DNA of 64,000 nt, taken from Methylobacterium marchantiae. Its GTDB lineage: Bacteria > Pseudomonadota > Alphaproteobacteria > Rhizobiales > Beijerinckiaceae. Under the pieces are notes generated by a model. That model did not search any database. It had not been told where the DNA came from and saw only the letters and a list, made by a program, of their open reading frames with translations. This document shows, in pieces, positions 51,187 through 60,848 of the stretch (the first letter of the stretch is position 1; every line of letters starts with the position of its first letter). Both the position numbers and the translations under genes were made by a program. The DNA is taken from contig NZ_BPQT01000021.1 in NCBI RefSeq assembly GCF_022179405.1, positions 1 through 64,000 on the forward strand, written 5' to 3'.

Positions 51187-53979
51187 TCAGCCCGCATCGC
51201 CGGTGGGATCGATGCCGGCCGCGTCACCGGTATCGTCCTCACCTTCGCCCTCGCCCTCGATATGCTCAACCGAGACGACGCGCTCCGTCTTCTCGGTATT
51301 GAACACCGTCACGCCCTGCGAGGCGCGGCCGACGATGCGGATGTCGTCCACCGGCACACGGATGAGTTGTCCGGCATTGGTCACCAGCATGATCTGGTCG
51401 GAGGGCTGGACCGGGAAGGAGGCGACGAGGCTGCCGTTGCGCGGATTGACCCGCATGGCGGTGATGCCTTTGCCGCCGCGTCCGGACGTCCGATATTCGA
51501 AGGACGACGAGCGCTTGCCGAATCCGCGCTCCGAGAGTGTCAGGACGAATTGCTGCGCGGCTCCCATCTCGGCGTAGCGCTCCTGCGAGAGCAGCGGCGC
51601 ATCGGTGGCGATCTCCTCGGAATCGGCATCGCCGCTTTCCGTGTCGCCGATCACGGCCCGCTGCATCTTCAGGAACGCGCCCCGCTCTTCCGGCGTCGCG
51701 TCGAAACTGTTGAGGATCGTCATCGAGATGACACAGTCGTCCTTGGCCAGGCTGATGCCGCGGACGCCGGTGGAGTCACGGCCCTTGAAGACGCGCACGT
51801 CTTCGACGGGGAAGCGGATGCACTGGCCGGCCTGTGTGGTGAGCAGGACGTTCTGGTCGGCACGGCAGATCTCCACGTGGACGATGTGGTCGCCCTCGTC
51901 GAGCTTCATCGCGATCTTGCCGGCACGGTTCACCTGCACGAAGTCGGAGAGCTTGTTGCGCCTCACCCCGCCGCTCGCGGTGGCGAACATCACGTCCAGG
52001 GTCTCCCAGGACGCCTCGTCCTCGGGGAGCGGCATGATCGTGGTGATACGCTCGGTGCCCGCATCCATGGAGAGGATGTTCACGAGCGCCTTGCCGCGCG
52101 CATTGGGGGCGGCCATCGGCAGGCGCCAGACCTTCTCCTTGTAGACCTGGCCCATATTGGAGAAGAAGAGGATCGGCGTGTGGGTGTTGGCGACGAACAG
52201 GCGGGTGACGAAATCCTCGTCGCGGGTCGACATGCCGGAGCGGCCCTTGCCGCCCCTGCGCTGAGCCCGATAGGTCGAGAGCGGCACGCGCTTGACGTAG
52301 CCGGCATGGGACACGGTGACGACCATGTCCTCGCGCTGGATCAGGTCTTCGTCCTCGACGTTCGAATCCCAATCGAGGATCATGGTCTTGCGCGGTGTCG
52401 CGTAGGCCTCGCGTACCTCCCGAAGCTCGTCCTTGACGATGGTCATGATGCGCAGGCGCGAGCGCAGGATGTCGAGGTAGTCGGCGATCTCGTCGGCGAG
52501 CTTCTGGAGCTCATCGCCGATCTCGTCGCGGCCGAGGGCGGTGAGGCGCTGCAGGCGCAGGTCGAGAATGGCGCGCGCCTGGATCTCGGACAGGCGGTAA
52601 TTCCCGTTCTCGTCGACCCGGTGGCGCGGGTCGTCCACCAGAGCGATGAGCGGCGCGATGTCGAGGGCCGGCCAGACCCGGCCCATCAGCGCCTCGCGGG
52701 CGGTGTTCGGATCGGGCGAGGTGCGGATGAGGCGGATTACCTCGTCGATATTGGCCACCGCGATGGCGAGGCCGCACAGGACGTGGGCGCGCTCGCGGGC
52801 CTTGCCGAGAAGGAACTTGGTCCTGCGGGACACGACCTCCTCGCGGAAGTCCACAAAGGCCGTGAGCAGGTCCTTCAGGTTCATCAATTCGGGGCGGCCG
52901 CCGTTCAACGCCACCATGTTGCAGCCGAACGAGGATTGCAGCGGCGTGAAGCGGTAGAGCTGGTTCAGCACCACGTCGGCCATTGAATCGCGCTTGATCT
53001 CGATGACGATGCGCATGCCGTCACGGTCGGATTCGTCGCGAAGGTCCGAGATTCCCTCGACGCGCTTTTCCTTCACCAGCTCGGCGATCTTCTCCATCAG
53101 AGTCGCCTTGTTCACCTGATACGGGATCTCGGTGAAGATCAGCGCCTCGCGCTCCTTGCGCAGCTCTTCCACGTGGGACTTCGCCCGCATGATCACGGAG
53201 CCGCGCCCGGTGGCGTAGGCCTGGCGCACGCCGGCCCGTCCCAGGATCGACCCGCCGGTGGGGAAGTCCGGGCCGGGGACGTATTCGGTCAGTTGCTCGA
53301 TGGTCAGGCCGGGATCGTCGATGAGGGCGATGCAGGCGTCGATGAGCTCGCCGAGATTGTGCGGCGGGATATTGGTGGCCATGCCCACCGCGATGCCGCC
53401 GGCACCATTGACGAGGAGGTTGGGGAAGCGCGCCGGGAGCACCTTCGGCTCCTCGCGCGACTCGTCGTAGTTCGGCTGGAAATCGACGGTGTTCTTGTCG
53501 ATATCGGCGAGCAAGGCGTTGGCGGGCTTGGCCAGACGCGACTCGGTGTAGCGCATGGCCGCCGGAGGATCGCCGTCCACGGAGCCGAAATTGCCCTGCC
53601 CGTCGATGAGCATGAGCCGCATCGAGAAGTCCTGGGCCATGCGGACCAAGGCATCGTAGATCGATTGATCGCCATGCGGGTGATAGAGGCCGATGACGTC
53701 GCCGACGATGCGGGCCGACTTGACGTACTTGCGCTCGGGCAGATGCCCGCTCTCGTAGGCCGAGTAGAGGATGCGCCGATGCACCGGCTTCAGGCCGTCG
53801 CGTGCGTCGGGCAGCGCCCGGCTCACGATCACGCTCATCGCGTAATCGAGATAGGAGCGGCGCATCTCGTCGGTGATGGAAACGGGCTTGATGTCCGAGG
53901 CGGGCGGCGTGGAGCCGGCGCCGGTATCGTCTTTCTCTGCCAAGGTCGTCGATCTCTGCCTATGGCGGTCCCGGCGCAT
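51187..53979 (-). CDS. gyrA: DNA gyrase subunit A
   Basis: A 930-aa type II topoisomerase subunit. The breakage-reunion domain contains [39 protein letters not shown] and the active-site Tyr144 in PAAMRYTE. The C-terminal domain holds six beta-pinwheel blades with the GyrA box-like [10 protein letters not shown] and [11 protein letters not shown]. An acidic tail ([12 protein letters not shown]) ends it. In the quinolone pocket the residue matching E. coli Ser83 is Gln105, while Asp87 is kept as Asp109. Two starts are possible: ATG 53979 or TTG 53943. Confidence 0.96.
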   Translation of the reverse strand: MRRDRHRQRSTTLAEKDDTGAGSTPPASDIKPVSITDEMRRSYLDYAMSVIVSRALPDARDGLKPVHRRILYSAYESGHLPERKYVKSARIVGDVIGLYHPHGDQSIYDALVRMAQDFSMRLMLIDGQGNFGSVDGDPPAAMRYTESRLAKPANALLADIDKNTVDFQPNYDESREEPKVLPARFPNLLVNGAGGIAVGMATNIPPHNLGELIDACIALIDDPGLTIEQLTEYVPGPDFPTGGSILGRAGVRQAYATGRGSVIMRAKSHVEELRKEREALIFTEIPYQVNKATLMEKIAELVKEKRVEGISDLRDESDRDGMRIVIEIKRDSMADVVLNQLYRFTPLQSSFGCNMVALNGGRPELMNLKDLLTAFVDFREEVVSRRTKFLLGKARERAHVLCGLAIAVANIDEVIRLIRTSPDPNTAREALMGRVWPALDIAPLIALVDDPRHRVDENGNYRLSEIQARAILDLRLQRLTALGRDEIGDELQKLADEIADYLDILRSRLRIMTIVKDELREVREAYATPRKTMILDWDSNVEDEDLIQREDMVVTVSHAGYVKRVPLSTYRAQRRGGKGRSGMSTRDEDFVTRLFVANTHTPILFFSNMGQVYKEKVWRLPMAAPNARGKALVNILSMDAGTERITTIMPLPEDEASWETLDVMFATASGGVRRNKLSDFVQVNRAGKIAMKLDEGDHIVHVEICRADQNVLLTTQAGQCIRFPVEDVRVFKGRDSTGVRGISLAKDDCVISMTILNSFDATPEERGAFLKMQRAVIGDTESGDADSEEIATDAPLLSQERYAEMGAAQQFVLTLSERGFGKRSSSFEYRTSGRGGKGITAMRVNPRNGSLVASFPVQPSDQIMLVTNAGQLIRVPVDDIRIVGRASQGVTVFNTEKTERVVSVEHIEGEGEGEDDTGDAAGIDPTGDAG

Positions 53980-54202
53980 CGGGTCCGCATGGAGCGCCGG
54001 GCGCTCGGGTAAGTCTGGACCGGGACGTTCCGCAGGGCCTCGAAAAGGCCGGCCGCGTCACGCCATGTCTCGGACGCTCTTCATACGCCATCCGATGCCG
54101 CCGCGCCACCACCGGACCTGTCGCGACGACATCGACAAACCCCATGCGTCGCAAGCGCTTGCGACACCGATTTCAGCGAAAGAGGAGGGCATGGTCTCCA
54201 CG
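53980..54202. other. Intergenic region upstream of gyrA
   Basis: No gene supported. It precedes the dispersed element copy A and should contain the gyrA promoter, but no clear -35/-10 pair was identified. GCGTCGCAAGCGCTTGCGACACC near 54145-54167 contains a perfect inverted repeat (TCGCAAGCGCTTGCGA), a candidate operator. Confidence 0.45.
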
Positions 54203-54384
54203 CCTTTCCCCGGACAGTCGGAGCGCCAGCGGAACCCGATCCGGAGTCCATCACAGGGCCGGAGTCCATCACAGGGCGTCGTGAAGCGTCCGAAGATCAG
54301 CGACGTCAGATTGCGCCGCTTATGCGGTACGTCCCGCACTGGATTCCGGATCACCGTCCGCGTCGCTGCAGGCGTCCGGAAAAG
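54203..54384. repeat. Dispersed element with terminal inverted repeats, copy A
   Basis: About 182 bp. It begins CCTTTCCCCGGAC and ends GTCCGGAAAAG, imperfect inverted repeats. It shares the 5' block (GGAGCG.CAGCGGAA...CCGATC.GGAG) and the 3' block (GCCGCTTATGCGG..., CGGATCACC, GCTGCAGGCGTCCGG) with copy B at 35478. Inside, an 18-bp unit is duplicated exactly in tandem at 54241-54258 and 54259-54276. No coding sequence. It lies between gyrA and the YCII gene. Confidence 0.7.
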
Positions 54385-54410
54385 CTGGGCACGGAGCGTC
54401 GCCCTCCCCC

Positions 54411-54785
54411 TCACCCCGCGGCGGCGCTGGCGAAATCCGACATCTCGTAGAGCGGCCTGATCTCGATCTCGCTCGGGCCGGGCATCGGATTGGGACAGCG
54501 TTTCACCCATTCCACCGCCTCTTCCATGTCCTTCACCTGCCAGAGCCAGAAGCCGCCGACCAGTTCTCCGGTCGATGAGAAGGGTCCGTCGACGACGGTG
54601 CGCGTCGCGCCGTCGAAGCCGACCCGCTTTCCCTTGGCAGATGGGTGCAGGCCCTCGCCGGCGAGCAGGATCCCGGCATCGAGAAGTTCCTGGTTGAATG
54701 CGCCCATGTCGGCGAGCAGGTCGAGCGAGGGCATGCGCCCCGCCTCGCTGTCCGTGGTCGCCTTGACCAGAACCATCACGCGCAT
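54411..54785 (-). CDS. YCII/DGPF-domain protein
   Basis: A 124-aa ferredoxin-fold protein of the YCII family. It opens MRVMVLVKATTDSEAG and contains the name-giving VVDGPF in TRTVVDGPFSSTGELVGGFWLWQVKDMEEAVEWVKRCPN. These proteins often sit with ECF sigma factors; none is here. Function unknown; an enzymatic role related to muconolactone isomerase folds has been suggested for the family. Confidence 0.86.
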   Translation of the reverse strand: MRVMVLVKATTDSEAGRMPSLDLLADMGAFNQELLDAGILLAGEGLHPSAKGKRVGFDGATRTVVDGPFSSTGELVGGFWLWQVKDMEEAVEWVKRCPNPMPGPSEIEIRPLYEMSDFASAAAG

Positions 54786-54863
54786 CGATTTCCCTCCCGT
54801 GGCCGATCACGGCGATGGAAGCACGGGGGCGGGATCGTGTGAACCCGGCGATCGGGTGGCGGA

Positions 54864-56366
54864 TCAGGCGACCTTGCGCGGGACGAGGCGCTCGCTCGTC
54901 AACGCCTCGTCGGCCCCCGAGAATCCGGATTCGGTATATTCCGCATCCTCGTTGACGCGCCAGATGTCGTGGCGGCGATACCCAGCGAGGATGTTCTCCA
55001 CCGTGAGCATCGCGGTCATCATCGCATGGTCCTGGTTGTTGTACTTGTGCATGCCGTTGCGGCCGACGAGGTGCAGGGTCGGGAAGTCGCGCTCCAGTTC
55101 CAGCCGCACCGTTGCGACGTTGTCGCGATAGCTCTCGTCGTAGACCGGGTAGGCCTTCGGCTGCCGCACGACGCAGGCATCGACCACGTCGTCCGGCGCG
55201 ATCAGTCCGATCTTCCCTATCTCGGCCTTGGCCAGGGCCACGAGGCCCTCGTCGGCCATGGTCCACAGCCCGTCGCCTTCGAAGCAGAAATATTCGAGGC
55301 CGAGGCAGGTATAGGCATCGTCCGGCACCATCTCCGGCGACCAGGAGCGGAAGTTCTGCACCCGCCCGACCATCACGGACGGATCATGGATATAGATCCA
55401 GTTGTCGGGGAAATCCTCGCGCACCTTGGCGATGAGGGCGACCGTGAGGAAGTCGCGATACTGAAGGGCACGGGCCTGGAAGGTGCTCAAGGGACGCGGC
55501 GTGATCGAATCCACGAGTTCGCGCACCGGTGCCGACGAGACGAGGTTGCGCGCCGTGTAGGTCTCCCGAGTGCCGTCGCCACGGATCGCCGAGACCGTCC
55601 AGATGCCGGTCGCGGCATCGAAGCTCACGCCGTCAACGCCCCGGTCGAGGAGCACGCGTCCTCCCTGCGCCGCGATCTTCGCGGCGGCCGCTTCCCAGAC
55701 CATGCCGGGACCGCGCCGCGGATAGCGGAAGGACTCGATCAGCGTCTTGATCACCGGCTCGCCGGGCTTCGGCCTGGCCTTCAGGCCGAGGGAGCGGGCC
55801 AGCGCGTCGCGGATCGCGGCGCCGAGATCGAGCCCCTTGATGCGCTGAGCCGCCCAATCGGCCGAGATGGCGTCGCAGGACATGCCCCAGACCTTCTCGG
55901 TGTAGGTCTTGAAGAAGATCGAGAACAGGCGCTCGCCGAACTGGTTGCGCACCCAATCGTGGAAGCTCTTCGGCTGCTCGATCGGCCGGGCACGGGCATA
56001 GAGATAGGACAGGACGCAGGCGGTGCTCTGCAGGACGCCCAGGTTGCGCAGGGCCTCGAAGGCCTTCAGCGGATAGGCGTAGTACTTACCCTTGTAGAAA
56101 ATCCGCGACAGGCGCGGTCGGTCGATGAAATCGTCAGGCAGGAGTTCGTCCCAGAGATCGACCACCGCCTTCGACTTCGAGAAGAAGCGGTGGCCGCCGA
56201 TATCGAACAGGAAGCCGTTGTGCGAGACGGTCCGGCTGATGCCGCCGACCTGACGAGGGTCGCGCTCCAGAACCACGACATCGCGCCCGTTCTTCGACAG
56301 CAGGTAGCCGGCCGTCAATCCGGCCGGTCCTGCCCCGATGACCAGGGTCTCGGTGTGTTGGCTCAT
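54864..56366 (-). CDS. FAD-dependent oxidoreductase, UDP-galactopyranose-mutase-like
   Basis: A 500-aa flavoprotein with the dinucleotide motif ETLVIGAGPAGLTAGYLLSKNGRDVVVLERD and VGGISRTVSHNGFLFDIGGHRFFSKS, typical of the UDP-galactopyranose mutase/protoporphyrinogen oxidase group. KTYTEKVWGMSCDAISADWAAQRIKGLDL and the C-terminal LVGRNGMHKYNNQDHAMMTAMLTVENI support a sugar-nucleotide mutase-like or polysaccharide-related role. The exact substrate is not predictable. Confidence 0.82.
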   Translation of the reverse strand: MSQHTETLVIGAGPAGLTAGYLLSKNGRDVVVLERDPRQVGGISRTVSHNGFLFDIGGHRFFSKSKAVVDLWDELLPDDFIDRPRLSRIFYKGKYYAYPLKAFEALRNLGVLQSTACVLSYLYARARPIEQPKSFHDWVRNQFGERLFSIFFKTYTEKVWGMSCDAISADWAAQRIKGLDLGAAIRDALARSLGLKARPKPGEPVIKTLIESFRYPRRGPGMVWEAAAAKIAAQGGRVLLDRGVDGVSFDAATGIWTVSAIRGDGTRETYTARNLVSSAPVRELVDSITPRPLSTFQARALQYRDFLTVALIAKVREDFPDNWIYIHDPSVMVGRVQNFRSWSPEMVPDDAYTCLGLEYFCFEGDGLWTMADEGLVALAKAEIGKIGLIAPDDVVDACVVRQPKAYPVYDESYRDNVATVRLELERDFPTLHLVGRNGMHKYNNQDHAMMTAMLTVENILAGYRRHDIWRVNEDAEYTESGFSGADEALTSERLVPRKVA

Positions 56367-56524
56367 CGATCGCTCCGCCTGATCCCGTGTCGCGCTCGGT
56401 CAGGAGCGGGTCTCGCCACGGGTGGAGCATTCTTGGCGGAAGCGTGGTTAAGGAAGCGCCAAGTCCGTCGAATTCCGACGGCGCTCTTCGATTTCCGGCT
56501 GGCTCGGCCGAAATCGGCAGGAGC

Positions 56525-57094
56525 CTAGAACGGAATGTCGTCGTCGAGATCGTAGTTCGGCTTGGACGAGCTCGCCGCCGCCGGACGCCGCTCGCCGCCC
56601 GAAGCGCGGCCGCCGCCATATTCCCCGCCGCGATCACCTGCCCGGTCGCCACCGCGATCTCCGCCACGGGCACCGCCGTAATCGCCGCCGCGGCTGATCT
56701 GACCGCCGCCTTCCTCGTCGGCGCTCATCTCGCCGCCACCGCCGCGGCCGTCGAGGAGGGTGAGCTCACCGCGGAAGCGCTGCAGCACGACCTCGGTCGT
56801 GTATTTCTCGACGCCCGACTGGTCGGCCCATTTTCGAGTCTGGAGCTGGCCCTCGATGTAGACCTTCGAGCCCTTGCGCAGGTACTGCTCGGCCACCCGG
56901 GCGAGGTTCTCGTTGTAGATCACGACCGCGTGCCACTCGGTCTTCTCCTTGCGCTCGCCCGACATCTTGTCCTTCCAGGACTCGGATGTGGCGATGCGCA
57001 GGTTGACCACGGGGTCGCCGGAGGCGAGGCGCCGGGTCTCGGGGTCACGCCCGAGATTGCCCACCAAAATCACCTTGTTGACGCTGCCGGCCAT
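56525..57094 (-). CDS. ssb: Single-stranded DNA-binding protein
   Basis: A 189-aa SSB. The OB-fold covers residues 1-115 ([40 protein letters not shown]), followed by a Gly/Asp/Arg-rich disordered linker ([23 protein letters not shown]) and the interaction tip DDDIPF. Start 57094 is the family one. It protects single-stranded DNA in replication, repair and recombination. Confidence 0.95.
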   Translation of the reverse strand: MAGSVNKVILVGNLGRDPETRRLASGDPVVNLRIATSESWKDKMSGERKEKTEWHAVVIYNENLARVAEQYLRKGSKVYIEGQLQTRKWADQSGVEKYTTEVVLQRFRGELTLLDGRGGGGEMSADEEGGGQISRGGDYGGARGGDRGGDRAGDRGGEYGGGRASGGERRPAAASSSKPNYDLDDDIPF

Positions 57095-57274
57095 GCCGCT
57101 CTCCTCTCGATCGATCTCACCGACGGAGGGCCTCACACGCCGTCCGTCCCGTTCGCCCTTCATGAACTTCGGCCCGCCGGGCGGCAATCGGGAGGGTGGG
57201 CTTGTCCCCACCGATCACAGTCCGAATGTTCTATCTTTGTTCGATTTGGCACGCAAGGATCGCGAGTTTTGCAC

Positions 57275-58291
57275 TCACGCGATCCGCACCAGCATCTTGC
57301 CGAAATTCCGTCCCTTCAGGAGCCCGATGAACGCTTCCGGTGCAGCGTCCAGACCCTCGACGATGTCCTCCCTGTGCTTGACCCTGCCCTCTCTCAGCCA
57401 GGTTCCGACCTCGCCGAGGAATTCCTCCTCCTGATCGGCGAAATCCCAGACGATGAAGCCGCGCAGGGTCAGGCGCTTGGTGAGGATGTTGCGCATGAGG
57501 ACCGGGCTGCGGTCCGGCCCGGGCGGCAATTCTGTGAGGCTGTAGCCGGAGACGAGGCCACAGACCGGGATGCGGGCGAAATCGTTGAGGAGCGGAAGCA
57601 CCGCGTCGAACACCGCGCCGCCGACATTCTCGAAATAGACGTCGATCCCCTCCGGGCAGGCCGCGGCCAGCGCGCCGGGAAGGTCGTCCGTGCGATGATC
57701 GACGGCCGCGTCGAAGCCGAGAACGTCGGTGAGGTAAGCGCATTTCTCCGGCCCACCGGCGATGCCGACGGCGCGGGCGCCCTTCAGCTTGGCGATCTGG
57801 CCGACGAGAGAGCCCACCGGGCCGGCGGCGGCTGCCACCACCACGGTTTCACCGGCCTTGGGCCGTCCGATGCTGAGAAGACCGGTATAGGCGGTCATGC
57901 CAGGCATCCCGAGTACGCCAAGCGACGTACTGACCGGGGCGGCAGCCGGATCGAGCTTGCGCAATCCCTTGCCGTTGGAGACGGCGAAATCCTGCCAGCC
58001 GCCGAAGCCGGTGACCACCTCGCCTTCGCGGTAATCCGGATGGTGCGAGGCGACCACGTCGGACACGGTGGCGCCGACCATGGTCTCACCGATGGCGACA
58101 GGCTCGGCATAGGACTTGGCCGCGCTCATCCGCCCGCGCATGTAGGGGTCGAGCGAGAGGATGCGGTTGCGTAACAGTATCTCTCCCTCGCCCGGTGTCG
58201 GAATGCGGCTCTCCTCGAGGCGGAAATGCGCTTCCGTCGGCTCGCCATGCGGGCGGGAGGCGAGGACGATGCGGCGATTGACGGCGACCAT
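57275..58291 (-). CDS. NADP-dependent medium-chain oxidoreductase (2-alkenal/leukotriene reductase type)
   Basis: A 338-aa zinc-free MDR enzyme. Motifs: LDPYMRGRMSAAKSYAEPVAIGETMVG, the Rossmann AAAAGPVGSLVGQIAKLKGARAVGIAGGPEKC, VDVYFENVGG-like IDVYFENVGGAVFDAVLPLLN, and RGFIVWDF. These enzymes reduce conjugated double bonds of enals and enones with NADPH and may detoxify aldehydes. Start 58291 is that of the family. Confidence 0.87.
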   Translation of the reverse strand: MVAVNRRIVLASRPHGEPTEAHFRLEESRIPTPGEGEILLRNRILSLDPYMRGRMSAAKSYAEPVAIGETMVGATVSDVVASHHPDYREGEVVTGFGGWQDFAVSNGKGLRKLDPAAAPVSTSLGVLGMPGMTAYTGLLSIGRPKAGETVVVAAAAGPVGSLVGQIAKLKGARAVGIAGGPEKCAYLTDVLGFDAAVDHRTDDLPGALAAACPEGIDVYFENVGGAVFDAVLPLLNDFARIPVCGLVSGYSLTELPPGPDRSPVLMRNILTKRLTLRGFIVWDFADQEEEFLGEVGTWLREGRVKHREDIVEGLDAAPEAFIGLLKGRNFGKMLVRIA

Positions 58292-58480
58292 GGTCTGACG
58301 CTCCGTTCGAGAGGACGGGACCGCCGAGAGGATGCTCGGCGATTCGAGAAAAATGTGAGTGAGGCATTCCGGCGGCGTCCCGGTGCGTCGAACGGCATGG
58401 GCGAGCCCAAGGCACAGGCCGGGCCGAGCGGCGTTGTTTCTCTTGAGCCCCACTCACAATTCAACGATCGGAGTGCCTCG

Positions 58481-58894
58481 ATGATCCCCCCTTTCCTCCT
58501 TGTCCTCCTTGTCGCGGCCGCGAGCCTGGCCGGCTCGGCGTCTCAGGCTTCCGCCGACGATTCTCTCGCCGTCTATCGCTGGAAGTCGCGTGTTCTCGTC
58601 ATCGCCGCGCCGGAGCGCAGTGATCCGCAGATCGAGGTTCAGAGACGCGAAGCAAGAGCGAGGATAGCGGATTTCGCGGAACGCGATCTCGTGATCATCG
58701 AAGCGATCGGCGACGCCCCGGAGGCTGTGCGGATACGCAAAGGGTTCGGCATTTCAGCCAGTCAGTTCCGCGTCGTGCTGGTCGGCAAGGACGGGGAGGC
58801 GAAGCTGTCGGAAGCGGGGCCGATCCCGACGTCGCGCCTGTTCGCCATCATCGATGCCATGCCGATGCGACGGGACGAGCAGAGCCGACGATAG
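58481..58894 (+). CDS. DUF4174-domain secreted protein
   Basis: A 137-aa protein with signal peptide (MIPPFLLVLLVAAASLAGSASQASA) and a thioredoxin-like DUF4174 domain: LAVYRWKSRVLVIAAPERSDPQIEVQRREA, then FAERDLVIIEAIGD and FRVVLVGKDGEAKLSEAGPIPTSRLFAIIDAMPMRRDE. It lacks a redox CXXC. Function unknown. It shares a divergent promoter region with the oxidoreductase gene. Confidence 0.82.
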   Translation: MIPPFLLVLLVAAASLAGSASQASADDSLAVYRWKSRVLVIAAPERSDPQIEVQRREARARIADFAERDLVIIEAIGDAPEAVRIRKGFGISASQFRVVLVGKDGEAKLSEAGPIPTSRLFAIIDAMPMRRDEQSRR

Positions 58895-58920
58895 GGCGTT
58901 GCGAAACTGAAACCGAACAG

Positions 58921-58946
58921 AAAAGGGACCGCCGAGGCGGTCCCTT
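58921..58946 (-). terminator. Terminator between convergent genes
   Basis: AAGGGACCGC (58923-58932) pairs with GCGGTCCCTT (58937-58946). Leftwards it is followed by TTCTG within a TTTTC run; it can serve the Gly-rich protein gene and perhaps the convergent DUF4174 gene. Confidence 0.65.
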
Positions 58947-58980
58947 CCGTCTGTCTATGACCAATTGCCGACTGGCCGGC

Positions 58981-59463
58981 TCAGTAGCAGCGTTCGATCA
59001 GTACGCGACGGGGTCCGTAAGGGGTCCAACGGGTACGCGGGACGGTGTAGCATCCGCCACCATATCCGCCGTACCCACCATAGGCCGCCGGTGCGTAACC
59101 GTAGCCATAGGCCGGGTATCCGTAGCCGCCATATCCACCATAAAGGCCGCCGGCAGCCAAGCCAAGACCGACGCCGAGGCCCAGACCACCGAGGCCGTAG
59201 CCGTAGCCACGCCCGTAGCCGCGTCCCCAACCGCCACGATAGCCGCCGTAGCCGCCGCGGTATCCACCGAAGCCAGCGCTACGGAAGCCGCCGCGATAGA
59301 CGCCAAACCCGCCGCCGCGGGCGAATCCGCCGCCGTGGCCACCCCATCCGCCATGACCGCCCCATCCGCCATGGCCACCCCAGCCACCACGGGCCTCGGC
59401 CGTCGCGGGTATCATCGCCAGCGCGCCGACCATTGCGGTCGCTGCCAGAACAATGCGTTTCAT
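58981..59463 (-). CDS. Glycine-rich secreted repeat protein
   Basis: A 160-aa protein with a signal peptide (MKRIVLAATAMVGALAMIPATAEA). Its mature part is mostly Gly, Tyr, Arg and Trp. It opens with three GGWGGHG repeats, then GGYRGGYGGYRGGW and YGRGYGYG runs, a hydrophobic glycine segment (LGGLGLGVGLGLAAGGLYGG), and a less repetitive end with two cysteines (GGCYTVPRTRWTPYGPRRVLIERCY). Such proteins occur widely in Methylobacterium and relatives; a role at the cell surface is a guess. Confidence 0.72.
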   Translation of the reverse strand: MKRIVLAATAMVGALAMIPATAEARGGWGGHGGWGGHGGWGGHGGGFARGGGFGVYRGGFRSAGFGGYRGGYGGYRGGWGRGYGRGYGYGLGGLGLGVGLGLAAGGLYGGYGGYGYPAYGYGYAPAAYGGYGGYGGGCYTVPRTRWTPYGPRRVLIERCY

Positions 59464-59687
59464 CTCTTTGTCTCCAAAGACAGGTTGTATGTCCCCAGTT
59501 GTTGAAGAACGCGCTGGCCCGACAAACGGTTCATGCAGCATTTTGTCCCGCGCCGGTGGATGCGATCACAGGTGGGTGACCGGTACGGAGGGCAGCGCTT
59601 GAAAAAGGCGCTCGTTTCGGGTCAGGACAGCCCGCGCCGCCTTGCCAGCGAAGATTGGCAGGCCGTTTCTCCGCCCGGGACCAAACG

Positions 59688-60461
59688 ATGATGTCAACGC
59701 GCCGCGCCCGTCTTCTCGCCGGAGCCACGCTGTTCGTGATCGCGGCCGCGCTGGGGCCGTTGTCGATGGCGGCTCGGGCCGTGCCCGTGGCGATGTCACC
59801 CTGCAAGGCGATCCAGTCCGAAGGCGAGACGTTCACGGTCTGCACGGTGGATCTGCGCCGCGAGCGGGTACGTGTGTTCTGGCTCGGTGCCGACGGGCTG
59901 CCCTACTCGTCGCTCTCGACCCTCGGCGAGAAGGTCGGGCCGAAGCTCAGCTTCGCCATGAATGGCGGGATGTACGACAAGGGGCAGGCGCCCGTTGGTC
60001 TCTATGTGGAGGAAGGGCGCGAGATGAAGGGCGTCTCCACCGCCAACGGACCGGGCAATTTCCACCTCAAACCCAACGGCATCTTCTACGTGAAGGGTGA
60101 GCGAGCGGGTGTCGCCGAGACCGCCCGCTACCTCCGCCAGAAGATCAAGCCGGATTTCGCCACGCAATCGGGGCCGATGCTGGTCATCGACGGCAAGATC
60201 CACCCGAAGATCTCCACCGACGGGCCGAGCCAGAAGATCCGCAACGGCGTCGGCGTCCGGGATGACGGCCGCACCGCGGTCTTCGCCATATCCGAGCGCC
60301 CCGTCACCTTCGGTTCCTTCGCCCGGCTGTTCAAGGACACGCTCGGCTGCGCCAACGCCCTGTTCCTCGACGGTAGCGTCTCGAGCCTCTACGCGCCGGG
60401 GATCAACCGCTCGGACATCAGTCGGCCGCTGGGGCCGCTGGTGGGGGCGGTGGCGAAGTAG
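59688..60461 (+). CDS. Phosphodiester glycosidase (NAGPA/DUF2233)-domain protein
   Basis: A 257-aa secreted protein. A signal peptide (about residues 1-32) precedes a NAGPA-like domain. Visible blocks are LSFAMNGGMYDKGQAPVGLYVEEGREMKGVSTANGPGNFHLKPNGIFYV, TQSGPMLVIDGKIHPK, RNGVGVRDDGRTAVFAISERPVTFGSFARLFKDTLGCANALFLDGSVSSLYAPG. Family members cleave sugar phosphodiesters, perhaps in the envelope or outside. Start 59688 or 59691. Confidence 0.83.
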   Translation: MMSTRRARLLAGATLFVIAAALGPLSMAARAVPVAMSPCKAIQSEGETFTVCTVDLRRERVRVFWLGADGLPYSSLSTLGEKVGPKLSFAMNGGMYDKGQAPVGLYVEEGREMKGVSTANGPGNFHLKPNGIFYVKGERAGVAETARYLRQKIKPDFATQSGPMLVIDGKIHPKISTDGPSQKIRNGVGVRDDGRTAVFAISERPVTFGSFARLFKDTLGCANALFLDGSVSSLYAPGINRSDISRPLGPLVGAVAK

Positions 60462-60472
60462 GAGCGGCCGTC

Positions 60473-60832
60473 TCAGGCTAGCCGCGCCCGCTTTCCGAAG
60501 GCGATCCTGAGTTTCGATTTCGCGATCTCGGCGATCTCGGTCATCGACTCGATCCGCACCATCGGCATCTCCGAGCCGATCGTGCTCGTCGGCTCGAACG
60601 TGAAGAGCAGGTGGCGGATCCCGATCTCCAGAGCCGTCACTCCGTCGGATTGAGTGAGATCCTCGCCGAAGATCTCGACAAGCGGCCCGTCCGGGTCGCC
60701 CTTCTCGATCTGGATGATGAAGTAACCCGCCGGCTCCTCCTCGTCGTCGGCGCCCGAGACGAGGGAGATGCCGTTCTCCTCATCGTAGCGGACACGCTGC
60801 ACGGTGATCGTGGTGACGTCGTCTTCCATCAT
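60473..60832 (-). CDS. Hypothetical acidic cytoplasmic protein
   Basis: A 119-aa protein without signal or membrane segment. It begins MMEDDVTTITVQRVRYDEENGISLVSGADDEEEPAGYFIIQIEKGD and continues IGIRHLLFTFEPTSTIGSEMPMVRIESMTEIAEIAKSKLRIAFGKRARLA. The regular hydrophobic spacing and codon bias suggest a real protein. It starts 16 bp after the flavin oxidoreductase stop codon and is likely co-transcribed. Not recognised. Confidence 0.62.
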   Translation of the reverse strand: MMEDDVTTITVQRVRYDEENGISLVSGADDEEEPAGYFIIQIEKGDPDGPLVEIFGEDLTQSDGVTALEIGIRHLLFTFEPTSTIGSEMPMVRIESMTEIAEIAKSKLRIAFGKRARLA

Positions 60833-60848
60833 CGTTGCCCGACTTGCA

